From: Hymenobacter aranciens
GTDB taxonomy: Bacteria; Bacteroidota; Bacteroidia; Cytophagales; Hymenobacteraceae
Assembly (NCBI RefSeq): GCF_030580865.1
Contig: NZ_JAUQSY010000005.1
Coordinates: 310,001 to 374,000, forward strand
Reading direction: 5' to 3'
Length of the DNA stretch: 64,000 nt
Below, piece by piece: positions 43,479 to 51,949 of the stretch. The translations under genes were made by a program, and so were the position numbers. The notes beneath the pieces were generated by a model that worked only from the letters and a program-made list of their open reading frames with translations, ran no database searches and had not been told where the DNA came from. Numbering within the stretch: position 1 is the stretch's first letter; every line of letters begins with the position of its first letter.

Positions 43479-45956
43479 TTACGGCTGGCTTCGCGCTGCC
43501 TGCAGCCGCAGTGTGGTTCCCGCCAGCCCTGTGCCTTTGGCTTCTACCTGTATTTCCCCAGCCTTATCCGTTGCCTGCACGATGGCCACCAACTGGCCGT
43601 GGAAAGTGTGCATTTTGGGCTGGTGAAATACCTCCAGGCTGGTAGCATCGCCGTTGCCCACGGCGCGGAAGCGGCCCGCGCCTTTTACTTTAAACTGCAG
43701 CTGATGAGTGGCATCGGGGCAGAGGTTGCCTTGGGCATCTTCGACGCGGGCCGTGATGTAAGCCAGGTCCTGGCCATCGGCGGTGAGGGTGGAGTGGTCG
43801 GCCACGAGCCTGATGTGGTGGGGCGCGCCGGCAGTGCGCACGGTTTCTTCGGCCACGGCTTTGCCCTGGGCGTCGTAGGCCACTACCTTGAGGGTGCCGG
43901 GGGCGTATTTTACGTCGTTCCACATCAGGCGGTAGCGGGTCTGGGGCTGGTCAGACGGGCCCTTGGTGTGGCGGCCCTGGCTTTGGCCATTCACGAACAG
44001 CTCGGCCGAGGGGTAGTTGGTGTAGCAGAACACGGGCGTGGTCTGGCCTTCGCGGCCGGGCCAGGTCCAGTGCGGTAGCAGGTGCAGGGTAGGCTGCGTG
44101 GGGTTCCAGCGGGCGCGGTAGAGGTAGTAGCGGTCCTTGGGCAGGCCGGCCAGGTCGAAGATGCCGAAGTAGGAGCTGTGCGAGGGCCAGTAGCCCTCGT
44201 AGGGCCAGGGCTCGCCGAGGTAGTCGAAGCCGGTCCACACGAACTCGCCCAGGGTGTAGGGCAGGTCGTCCTGCGCCGCAAATTCCTCGTCGGGCGTTTG
44301 CGACCAGTTGCTGGCTTCCAGGTCGTAAGATGACGATTGGTTGTCCGGGTAGCGCTTGTCTTTGGCCCGCTCCACCGGGAATTTATACACCCCGCGCGAG
44401 CTCACTGTCGAGGCGGTTTCGGTGCCAAGCAGCAGGCCCTGGGGCAGCTTGTTGTAGGCCTCAGGGTAGCGGTGGGGCTTGTAGTTGAAGCCGGGAATGT
44501 CGAGCAGGGCGGCGAAGCCGTTGTTCACGGCCGCATCAAACTGGTCCATGCCGGCCGTGACGGGCCTGGTGGGGTCTTCGCGGTGCACGATATCCTGTAG
44601 CCGTTTAGCAATTTTGCTGCCGCCGGGCGCCCACTGGTCGGGCACCTCGTTGCCGATGCTCCACATGATAACCGACGGATTATTACGGTAGTGCTGCACC
44701 ATGTTCACAATATCCTTCTCAGCCCACTGGTCGAACAAGCGGCTGTAGCCGTTTTTCACCTTGGGCGTCTTCCACTCGTCAAACGGCTCCACCATCAGCA
44801 TAAAACCCATTTCATCACACAGTTGCACCAGCTCGGGCGCGGGCATGTTGTGGGTGGTGCGGATGGCGTCGCAGCCAATTTCCTTGAGCAGCGTGAGCTG
44901 GCGGCGCAGCGCCGCCGTGTTCACGGCCGCACCTAAGGGCCCCAGGTCGTGGTGGTTGCACACACCCTTGAACTTGCGCGTCTGGCCGTTCAGCGAGAAG
45001 CCTTTGTTTTGCTCAAACGTAAAAGAGCGGACGCCGAAGCGGGTAGTGTACTCGTCCTTCAGGACTTCCCCGGCGTAAAGTTTCGAGACGGCCGTGTAGA
45101 GTGTCGGCGTTTCTGGCGACCACAGTTGGGGACTGGGTACCACCAGGTTTTGCTCGAATTCGTGGCCGTCGGTGGCCGCCAGCGGCGTGTTCAGGGTGGT
45201 GATTACCCGGCGGGAAGCGTCGCGGATTTCGGTTTGCAGGCGCAGGTTTGGGGGCAGGCTGCCGGCGCTGGCCACTTTGGTCAGCAGCTTTACTTTTGCA
45301 AAGCCGGCCGTGATTTGCGGCGTAGTCAGATAGCTGCCCCACACCGGAATATGCACGTCGTCGGTCACGATGAGATGCACGTTGCGGTAGAGCCCGGCGC
45401 CGGGATACCAGCGCGAGGCTTCGGGCAGGTTTTCGAGGCGCACGGCCAGCAGGTTGGGCCCATCGGCGCGCACAAAATCGGTGATGTCGAAGGAAAACGA
45501 GTTGTAGCCGTAGGGCCAGGTTCCCACCTGCTTGCCATTCACAAACACCTGGGCGTTGCTCATGGCGCCGTCGAAGAGCAGTACGGCCCGCTGGCCGGGC
45601 GCCAGCTTCAGCTCGGTGAGCGGCCGCCGGTACCAGCCGGTGCCAGTGAAGGGCAGCCCGCCGGTGCGGCCCGCTTTCAGCGAGGCTTCCTTTTCGTTGT
45701 TCTGCACTATCTGCACCTTTTGCAGGTCGTTGTTGCCATCAAACGGGCCATAGATGGCCCAATCGTGCGGCACGCTCACCGTTTGCCACTTAGTGTCTTT
45801 AAAGCTGGGCTGCTGCGCGGCGGACTGCTCGCCTTTGGCAAATTTCCAGTTGCTGGTCAGCAGAAATTCCTGGCGCGGCTGGGCCAGGGCAGGGGACGCC
45901 AGCAGCAGCAAAACCGCCACGGCAGCGCGCGAAATCAGACTGGTAATATAGTTCAT
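43479..45956 (-). CDS. GH2 beta-galactosidase-type enzyme
   Basis: The 825-residue protein has a signal peptide (AAVAVLLLLASPALA). The GH2 sugar-binding domain spans about 28-200 (GTGWYRRPLTELKL), the immunoglobulin-like domain 200-310, and the catalytic barrel 315-610. The acid/base is E437 in MWSIGNEVPDQW and the nucleophile E513 in LLGTETASTVSS. Two further beta-domains (DUF4982-like and a C-terminal Big-type domain) follow. This architecture is common in beta-galactosidases of Bacteroidota. The divergent neighbour is a GH53 endo-galactanase, so removal of galactose from beta-1,4-galactan fragments is the likely job. Its promoter carries a palindrome. Confidence 0.92.
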   Translation of the reverse strand: MNYITSLISRAAVAVLLLLASPALAQPRQEFLLTSNWKFAKGEQSAAQQPSFKDTKWQTVSVPHDWAIYGPFDGNNDLQKVQIVQNNEKEASLKAGRTGGLPFTGTGWYRRPLTELKLAPGQRAVLLFDGAMSNAQVFVNGKQVGTWPYGYNSFSFDITDFVRADGPNLLAVRLENLPEASRWYPGAGLYRNVHLIVTDDVHIPVWGSYLTTPQITAGFAKVKLLTKVASAGSLPPNLRLQTEIRDASRRVITTLNTPLAATDGHEFEQNLVVPSPQLWSPETPTLYTAVSKLYAGEVLKDEYTTRFGVRSFTFEQNKGFSLNGQTRKFKGVCNHHDLGPLGAAVNTAALRRQLTLLKEIGCDAIRTTHNMPAPELVQLCDEMGFMLMVEPFDEWKTPKVKNGYSRLFDQWAEKDIVNMVQHYRNNPSVIMWSIGNEVPDQWAPGGSKIAKRLQDIVHREDPTRPVTAGMDQFDAAVNNGFAALLDIPGFNYKPHRYPEAYNKLPQGLLLGTETASTVSSRGVYKFPVERAKDKRYPDNQSSSYDLEASNWSQTPDEEFAAQDDLPYTLGEFVWTGFDYLGEPWPYEGYWPSHSSYFGIFDLAGLPKDRYYLYRARWNPTQPTLHLLPHWTWPGREGQTTPVFCYTNYPSAELFVNGQSQGRHTKGPSDQPQTRYRLMWNDVKYAPGTLKVVAYDAQGKAVAEETVRTAGAPHHIRLVADHSTLTADGQDLAYITARVEDAQGNLCPDATHQLQFKVKGAGRFRAVGNGDATSLEVFHQPKMHTFHGQLVAIVQATDKAGEIQVEAKGTGLAGTTLRLQAARSQP

Positions 45957-46032
45957 GTGAAGAGGTTATTGCAATGAGTTGCTCGCTGAGCCGATGCTGC
46001 TCGGCACGTTTGGCAGGCGGCTGGCAGCCTAT

Positions 46033-46061
46033 TTTCTGAACACGTTCAGAAAGCAAAGTTA
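46033..46061 (-). promoter_or_regulatory. GH2 promoter with overlapping palindromic operator
   Basis: On the minus strand TAACTTTG (46054-46061) fits TAnnTTTG. One base downstream is the perfect palindrome TTTCTGAAC-AC-GTTCAGAAA (46033-46052), which covers the expected transcription start (about 46047). The geometry fits repressor binding. No TTG is visible at -33. Confidence 0.55.
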
Positions 46062-46208
46062 GACCCGCCAGCCGGGCGTGGCTTGGTGGCCTCCTGCTTT
46101 CTTTGCGGCGATTAATGCTTCTGCAACCATAGGCCGTACCTCGCCGCTACCACGACATACGCTACCGCCGATGTGGAATCCTCTTTATTTCCCTTCTATT
46201 GCCTCACA

Positions 46209-47297
46209 ATGAAAAAGCTCTCACGTTCAGGCGCTCTGCGCACGCTCATCTTACTTGGTGTTATCTGGAGTATGGGCATACTTTTGCCCGCTGCTGCGGC
46301 CGCGCAGGCCTTTGCCAAGGGTGCCGATGTTGGCTGGCTGCAGCAGATGGAAGCCACCGGCTACGTATTTTATAACGAGCAAGGTGTAGCCCAGGACTGC
46401 TTTCAGATTCTCAAATCGAAGGGTATCAATTCCATTCGGTTGCGGGTGTTCGTCAATCCGTCCGACGACAAGGCCAGCGGCCACTGCAGCCCCGCCGAGG
46501 TGGTGACGATGGCCAAACGGGCCAGTGCGCTGGGCTTCCGCATCATGATTGACTTCCACTACAGCGACACCTGGGCCGACCCCGCCAAGCAGGCCAAGCC
46601 CGCCGCCTGGGCCAGCCACCCCTTCGGGCAGCTGCTGACCGACGTGTACGACCACACTGCCAGCACCATGCGCGCCCTGCAAGCCAGTGGTGTTACCCCC
46701 GAGTGGGTGCAAATCGGCAACGAGATACCCGGCGGCATGCTCTGGCCCGATGGCAGCACCGATAATTTCGTTCAGCTCAGCCAGCTGCTCAACAAAGGCT
46801 ACGATGCTGTCAAAGCCGTCAGTCCCACCTCCAAAGTCATCGTGCACCTCGACCGCGGCAACAAGGGCGAGCTGTACCGCTGGTTTTTCGACCAGCACCA
46901 GGCCAACGGCGGCCGCTACGATGTCATTGGCATGTCGTATTACCCTTATTGGCTGAAAGAGAATTACAAACTCTCCATCAAAGATTTGCAAGCTAATCTG
47001 CTGGACATGGCCAGCCGCTACGGCAAAGCCGTGATGATAACCGAAGTAGGCGGCGAAGACACCGCCGTGCAGGACACCTACGACATGCTGCTGGCCGTGC
47101 AGCAGGCCGTGCGAGCCGTGCCCAGGCACCAGGGGTTGGGCGTTTTCTATTGGGAGCCTGAGGGGGCAAAGAGTTGGAGCGGCTATGCCCTCAGCGCCTG
47201 GGGCGCCGATGGCAAGCCCACCGCCGCCCTCAATGCTTTCCGGGACCAACCCAGGGCTAAGCCGGCCCCGGCGCCTAAAAAACGCGCCAGCAAGTAG
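46209..47297 (+). CDS. GH53 endo-beta-1,4-galactanase
   Basis: From ATG 46209 the protein has 362 residues: a signal peptide (ILLGVIWSMGILLPAAAAAQ) and a GH53 (clan A) barrel. AKGADVGWLQQMEATGY, the Ser-Ile-Arg-Leu-Arg-Val strand, and MIDFHYSDTWADPAKQ are hallmark GH53 segments. The acid/base is E172 in VQIGNEIPGGMLWPDG and the nucleophile E279 in VMITEVGGE. It should cut beta-1,4-galactan, the side chain of pectic rhamnogalacturonan I, into galacto-oligosaccharides for the GH2 enzyme encoded divergently. A lysine- and proline-rich tail ends the protein. There is no lipobox, so it is secreted or periplasmic. Confidence 0.93.
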   Translation: MKKLSRSGALRTLILLGVIWSMGILLPAAAAAQAFAKGADVGWLQQMEATGYVFYNEQGVAQDCFQILKSKGINSIRLRVFVNPSDDKASGHCSPAEVVTMAKRASALGFRIMIDFHYSDTWADPAKQAKPAAWASHPFGQLLTDVYDHTASTMRALQASGVTPEWVQIGNEIPGGMLWPDGSTDNFVQLSQLLNKGYDAVKAVSPTSKVIVHLDRGNKGELYRWFFDQHQANGGRYDVIGMSYYPYWLKENYKLSIKDLQANLLDMASRYGKAVMITEVGGEDTAVQDTYDMLLAVQQAVRAVPRHQGLGVFYWEPEGAKSWSGYALSAWGADGKPTAALNAFRDQPRAKPAPAPKKRASK

Positions 47298-47330
47298 CTC
47301 TTCAGGCTTGTGGTAATCAATTAAATGGTT

Positions 47331-47369
47331 GCGCCAGCCGCCGGCGGGCCTGTCGTTGGCGGCTGGCGC
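47331..47369 (+). terminator. Hairpin after the GH53 gene
   Basis: GCGCCAGCCGCC (47331-47342) pairs perfectly with GGCGGCTGGCGC at 47358-47369. The stem is strong but lacks a T-run. Confidence 0.6.
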
Positions 47370-47563
47370 TTAGCTGACGGAGTTCCCGCTTGGCGACCAG
47401 CTAACCAGTCATAAGCTGGAGCAAAGTAAGCGGTGCGCCGTGGCTTTAGCAACCCCAAAAGAAATCACCTTCAGGCTGATTAATTTCTTCTGAGCCCCCG
47501 CCGCCCTACTATATCAGCCGTCGCCAAAATCCGCATACCAAAGCCCGGCCGTATCTTGGCGCT

Positions 47564-50563
47564 ATGAAAGCAAGGGGCTTGGTGCTTTGGCTATTGGTCT
47601 TGCTGACTCCAGTGTTCAGCGTGGCCGCCCCGGTAGCCGCGGGCGGCTGGCTGCCCGATGCGGTGCTGGGCAGCCTGATGCTGCGCACCCTGGTGCAAAC
47701 GCCGGATGGCCTGATTTGGGTAGGTACCGATGATGGCGTTTACCGGTATGATGGCACGCAGCTGATATCTATCAATGCCTTGCGGCGCACGGGTGGGCCG
47801 CTGCCTACCGTGCCCTGCAACAACCTGTTGCCCTTGCCCGATGGCCAGCTCTGGCTGGGCACCGATGCAGGTCTGTACTGTTTTGGTACCGATGGGCAGC
47901 TGCGCCCGCTGCCGCTGCCCGTTCCAAACAACAGCAGTCGCAGCATTGGGGCCTTGGCCTTAAGTCCCGACAGCCGCCGGGTGTGGGTGGAACAGGACCA
48001 CGTGGGGCTGCGGGCCTACACCCTGGCTGGCCAGCCGGCCGGGCAATTGCTGCCCTTGCAACAGTCGAGCAATAACGTCTGGCCCGCCCCCGATGGCAGC
48101 TTGTGGGCCGTCACGGCCCAGGATGTGCGCCGGTTTAGCGCCACTGGCCAGTTGGTAGGCTTGTGGCTCCAGCGCGGGCGCACCAACCTGCAACCGGTGT
48201 ACGACCCCGTGGGACGGCCCTGGCTGCTGAGCACCAGCGCCGCCTACCGGGCCGGGCCGCAGGGGCAACTGATTGAAGGCAGCCGCTGGGGCAGTGCGGC
48301 GCAGGAAGAATCGCCCGAGGTGCTGCGCCGGCCCGATGGCCCCACCGTGCTGGCCCGCGAGCAGGTGCAGCAGCTGGAATGGACCACCGGCCCCGACCCA
48401 CGTCCGCGCCTGCGCTTTGCCCTGCCGCTGCCGCCCTGGCCCACCGCCGGCTGGAGCGGCCACCTGCGGGCCGACCGCGCCGGGCACTGGTGGGTGTTCG
48501 ATACCGGCACGCGCGGCTGTTGGCACCGCGAGGCTACTCCGGCTTTCATCCAGGCCCTGCCGGGGCCGGGCGGCAAGCCGTACAGCGTGCGCTCCTCCGT
48601 GCGCCTGCCCGATGGCCGGCTGCTGGTGAGTAGCTATGTATCGGGACTGCTGACGCAGGCGCGGGATTCGCCGCTGGCGCCCCTGCGGCGCTGGAATAAT
48701 GCCACTCTGCCAGATGGTAACGCGCCGATTCTGATGGGCATTGTGCCCGCGCCACTGGGGCCGGAGGGCGACTGGCTGGCGGTGGGTGCCTACCCGTTTT
48801 TGCGCTTTAACCCCGTTACCGGCCGCATTCGTGAAATGATAGCGGCCGACCAGACGCAGGCGTCTGTGGGCATTCTGTGCCTAGTGCGGGATGCCACTAC
48901 CGGGCGGATATGGGCCGGCACGCGCATCGGCCTCTACTGGTACGACCCTGCAATTCAGACCTTCCGTCCTTTTAAAGTGCCGGGGCTTGGTTCGCCGATG
49001 GCCGGGCGCACCGTGGAGGCGGTGTGCCCCGATGGCCGCGGCCAGCTGTGGCTGGCAACGCCCGAAGGCGTCGAGCACCTGAACGTTGCCACCGGCCAGC
49101 GCACCAGCTACGGCCCCACGGCGCCCGATTCCCGTCGCGTGGCTGTGGATGGCGCCCGCTGCCTCTACCTGGCGCCCGACGGCCGGCTCTGGGTGGGCAC
49201 CCGTGCCCACGGCCTGGCCCTGATACTGCCTACCGGCGCTGCCCGCCTAGCCCTGACGCCGGGCCAGGGCCTGCCCAACCCCTCGGTGGCTACCATCACG
49301 CCCAGCCCCGATGGAGCCTTGTGGCTAGGTACCTACCAAGGCTTGGTGCGCTACCTGCCAAGTAGTGGGCAATTGGCGGTATTTACTACGGCCCACGGCT
49401 TGGCCTCCGACGAGTGCAACGCCTGCGCCGCCTACGTGGACCCGCAGGATGGCTCGCTGCTGATTGGCGGCGTGGCGGGTTTGCAGCGCATCTACCCCGA
49501 CCAGATGCCGGGGCGCACGGCCGCGCCGCCGCAGTTACTGCTCACCAGCTACACGGCTCTCAGTGCTTCGGCCGAGGCCAGCCGCACGCACTACTTGCTG
49601 CCGCACGACCAGCTGCCCGCGCTGCAGCTGGCCCCCAACATGCCGCTGGTCGATTTGCACCTGGCCCTGAGCAACGTGCTCGACCCCACCCGCGCCCGCT
49701 ATGCCTACCGCGTGCGCGGCTGGCTGGCCGACCGCTGGCTGGGTCTCGGCACCACGCCGCAGCTGCGTTTGCAGGGCCTGCCGCCGGGCAGCTACACCGT
49801 CGAAATCAGGGGTGAAACCAGCCAGGGCGTGCCCACCACCAACGTGCTGCGCCTGCCCCTGACCGTGACGGCCGAGTGGTGGAACCGTCCGCTGACCTGG
49901 GTGCTGGCCGCCGTGCTGGCCGTGCTGGGCGTGTATTGGTGGCAGCGCGGCCGCCTGCGCCAACTGCAGCGCGAAAACGAGCTGCGCGCCCGCCTGGCCG
50001 CTAACCTGCACGACGAAGTGGGCTCGCTGCTGACCCGCGTGACCATGCAGGCCGAGCTGCTGCGCGAGTTTCAGCAGGGCCCGGCGCCGCGGCTGGCCAC
50101 GCTGGTGGAAGACAGCCGCGCTGCCGCCAGCACCGTGCGCGACATCATCTGGAGCGTCGATGCCGATGCCGACAACCTCGCCGCGCTGGTCGACCGCATC
50201 CGCGACCACCTCGACGCGACGAGCCGCGCGACCGGCCGCGTGCTCTTATTCGATGACCGGGATTTGCCAACCCTGCTCGACCTGCCACTGCCACCCGTGG
50301 TGCGCCAGCATACCTATTTGATTTTTAAGGAAGCCCTCACGAACGCCCTCAAGTATTCGCGGCCGGGCAGCGATATCGAGGTGGCGTTGCGCTACGCCAA
50401 CGAGCTGGAGCTGAGCGTGACCAACGAAGGCGAAGCCACCGTCAATTCGCGGGCCGGGCAGGGCATGCGCAACATGCGCCACCGCGCCCAATTGATGCGC
50501 GCCGAGCTCACGGCCGGGCCGGTGTCGGATGGCTGGCAGGTGCAGCTGCGGGTGCCGGCTTAA
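47564..50563 (+). CDS. Propeller-sensor histidine kinase
   Basis: The 999-residue protein has a signal peptide, then about 14 short propeller repeats of the two-component-regulator-propeller type (DGLIWVGTDDGVYRYDG, DGQLWLGTDAGLYCFG, DGALWLGTYQGLVRYLP). A Y_Y_Y domain follows near 690-760 (YAYRVRGWLADRWLGLG), then one membrane helix (about 776-797). A HisKA_3 dimerisation domain has H816 in LAANLHDEVGSLLTRVTMQA, and a HATPase_c domain ends KEALTNALKYSRPGSDIEVA and GQGMRNMRHRAQLM. It should sense an extracellular ligand and phosphorylate a response regulator; the convergent LuxR-type regulator 15 bp away is the natural partner. Nearby galactan genes make a glycan signal conceivable. Confidence 0.92.
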   Translation: MKARGLVLWLLVLLTPVFSVAAPVAAGGWLPDAVLGSLMLRTLVQTPDGLIWVGTDDGVYRYDGTQLISINALRRTGGPLPTVPCNNLLPLPDGQLWLGTDAGLYCFGTDGQLRPLPLPVPNNSSRSIGALALSPDSRRVWVEQDHVGLRAYTLAGQPAGQLLPLQQSSNNVWPAPDGSLWAVTAQDVRRFSATGQLVGLWLQRGRTNLQPVYDPVGRPWLLSTSAAYRAGPQGQLIEGSRWGSAAQEESPEVLRRPDGPTVLAREQVQQLEWTTGPDPRPRLRFALPLPPWPTAGWSGHLRADRAGHWWVFDTGTRGCWHREATPAFIQALPGPGGKPYSVRSSVRLPDGRLLVSSYVSGLLTQARDSPLAPLRRWNNATLPDGNAPILMGIVPAPLGPEGDWLAVGAYPFLRFNPVTGRIREMIAADQTQASVGILCLVRDATTGRIWAGTRIGLYWYDPAIQTFRPFKVPGLGSPMAGRTVEAVCPDGRGQLWLATPEGVEHLNVATGQRTSYGPTAPDSRRVAVDGARCLYLAPDGRLWVGTRAHGLALILPTGAARLALTPGQGLPNPSVATITPSPDGALWLGTYQGLVRYLPSSGQLAVFTTAHGLASDECNACAAYVDPQDGSLLIGGVAGLQRIYPDQMPGRTAAPPQLLLTSYTALSASAEASRTHYLLPHDQLPALQLAPNMPLVDLHLALSNVLDPTRARYAYRVRGWLADRWLGLGTTPQLRLQGLPPGSYTVEIRGETSQGVPTTNVLRLPLTVTAEWWNRPLTWVLAAVLAVLGVYWWQRGRLRQLQRENELRARLAANLHDEVGSLLTRVTMQAELLREFQQGPAPRLATLVEDSRAAASTVRDIIWSVDADADNLAALVDRIRDHLDATSRATGRVLLFDDRDLPTLLDLPLPPVVRQHTYLIFKEALTNALKYSRPGSDIEVALRYANELELSVTNEGEATVNSRAGQGMRNMRHRAQLMRAELTAGPVSDGWQVQLRVPA

Positions 50564-50578
50564 TTGAGTTAACTCCAG

Positions 50579-51238
50579 CTACAAATCCCCTTTCGCTGCC
50601 CGGCTTAGCAGCTCACTGCGCGAGCGCACCTGCAGCTTCTCATACAGGCGTTTTACATAAGTATGCACCGTGTCGGGCGAAAGGCCGAGCTCGGCGGCGA
50701 CCTGCTTTTCGCTCAGGCCATCCATCAGATGCTTAAGGACTTCCTGCTCGCGCTCAGAAAGCAGCTTGGGCTGCTGGCTGGGGGCGGGCTGAAAATGGTT
50801 CAGGGCTTTGCGGGCCACGGAGGGCGAGAGGGCGGCCCCGCCGTTCAGCACGTCGAGAATGGCCTGTTTGTATTGTGGCAGGCTGGTGGCGTTTTTGATG
50901 ATATAACCCGTGGCGCCGGCCCGCAAGGCCTGGAAGATGCGCGTCGGGTCATCGTGCATCGTTTGCAGGATGATGTCGGTGTTGGGCAGACGCTTTTTGA
51001 GCTCTGGCAGGGCCTCAATGCCGGTCTGGCCGGGCAAGCTCACATCGAGCAGAATGACGCGCGGGGCTATACTCAGTTCCAGCTCCTGCCACAGCGCCTC
51101 GACGGAATCGACTACAATAGGGCAGTTAAACTCGGGCTGGTAACACAAATATTCCTGGAGCAAACCCCGCACGCGGGCATCATCTTCGACAATGGCCAGC
51201 GCAATAGGGTATGCCGTGACGGGGGGAGACGTGGGCAT
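50579..51238 (-). CDS. LuxR/NarL-type response regulator
   Basis: The 219-residue protein has a receiver domain (about 12-130): acidic pair at D19-D20, phospho-acceptor D65 in VILLDVSLPGQTGIEALP, and K in GYIIKNATSLPQ. A Ser/Gln/Pro-rich linker leads to a GerE-type helix-turn-helix (about 155-215): LSEREQEVLKHLMDGLSEKQ, AAELGLSPDTVHTYVKRLYE. It is encoded tail to tail with the propeller histidine kinase, 15 bp apart. Phosphorylated, it should control transcription; its targets are unknown. Confidence 0.95.
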   Translation of the reverse strand: MPTSPPVTAYPIALAIVEDDARVRGLLQEYLCYQPEFNCPIVVDSVEALWQELELSIAPRVILLDVSLPGQTGIEALPELKKRLPNTDIILQTMHDDPTRIFQALRAGATGYIIKNATSLPQYKQAILDVLNGGAALSPSVARKALNHFQPAPSQQPKLLSEREQEVLKHLMDGLSEKQVAAELGLSPDTVHTYVKRLYEKLQVRSRSELLSRAAKGDL

Positions 51239-51337
51239 GGGGGAAGGGGGGATGGGGGAATGTACTGCAAAGGTGCGGCCCCCGCCCCGCGCAGACTAGC
51301 GCTGGCTGTACCCTAAACAGGGTACAAGCCCCGGCGG

Positions 51338-51840
51338 CTACTCAAATTTCAGCAAGCGGTTAAAAAACGGCAACATTTTTTGATACATGCGGCCGTTCGG
51401 ACCCATCATGCCGCTGCCGTGGGTGCCCTCGTAGCCCTCGGCCGAATGCGTGATACCGTAGGCCGAAAGCTCGGTATCGAGCATGCGGCAGGTGACGGGA
51501 ATGTGCTTGAATTCGTCCTGCTCGCCCCAGTCGAAGGCCAGGCCTTTAGCTGGCGCAGGGCCGCCAGATGCTGCGGCACCAGCGCGTAGGGCGACGAGGC
51601 CGCCCACTGCGTCAGCACGGCGTCGCGGTTGGTCAGGCTGTCGGCCCCGAACGACAGAGGCGGCCGCGCCCCAAACGCGCCCTTGCCCGGCGTAGGCGTA
51701 TAGGCCCGCGCCATCTCAATATGAGAGACGACGACACGGCCGGCGGCCGGCGTGGTCTGAGCACGGCAAATGCCTGTTGAGAAAGCTAGTATGAATAGGC
51801 TGCGCCAGATTGAGGTACAAAAAAGTTTTACAAGGTACAT
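51338..51840 (-). pseudogene. Broken secreted esterase (alpha/beta hydrolase), internally deleted
   Basis: The frame from ATG 51838-51840 starts with a signal peptide (SLFILAFSTGICRAQ) and continues LTNRDAVLTQWAASSPYALV and PQHLAALRQLKA. Near 51545-51555 the frame shifts, and the next frame supplies a C-terminus: FDWGEQDEFKHIPVTCRMLD, TELSAYGITHSAEGYEGTHG-SGMM and KMLPFFNRLLKFE. The second part carries the Asp and His of an esterase fold (Asp in the DEFKH area, His in YEGTHG), but the segment with the nucleophilic Ser is absent. The remaining 167 codons are about half the length of secreted esterases. Loss of function is very likely. Confidence 0.75.
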
Positions 51841-51871
51841 AAGTGGGGATTTGGGATTGGGCACCAACACG

Positions 51872-51915
51872 GCGGCCCGACGGGTATGTAGCAGATACTA
51901 CACCCGTCGGGCCGC
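51872..51915. terminator. Strong hairpin between the esterase remnant and paaZ
   Basis: GCGGCCCGACGGGT (51872-51885) pairs perfectly with ACCCGTCGGGCCGC (51902-51915). It lies 35 bp after the paaZ stop codon and probably ends the paa transcript. Confidence 0.75.
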
Positions 51916-51949
51916 TTACCCTCATTTGAGGTGCACCAAAAACGCCGGT

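Noticed and set aside
43412..44078. Plus-strand frames overlapping the end of the GH2 gene
   Set aside because: They lack family similarity and lie opposite a conserved GH2 C-terminal domain.
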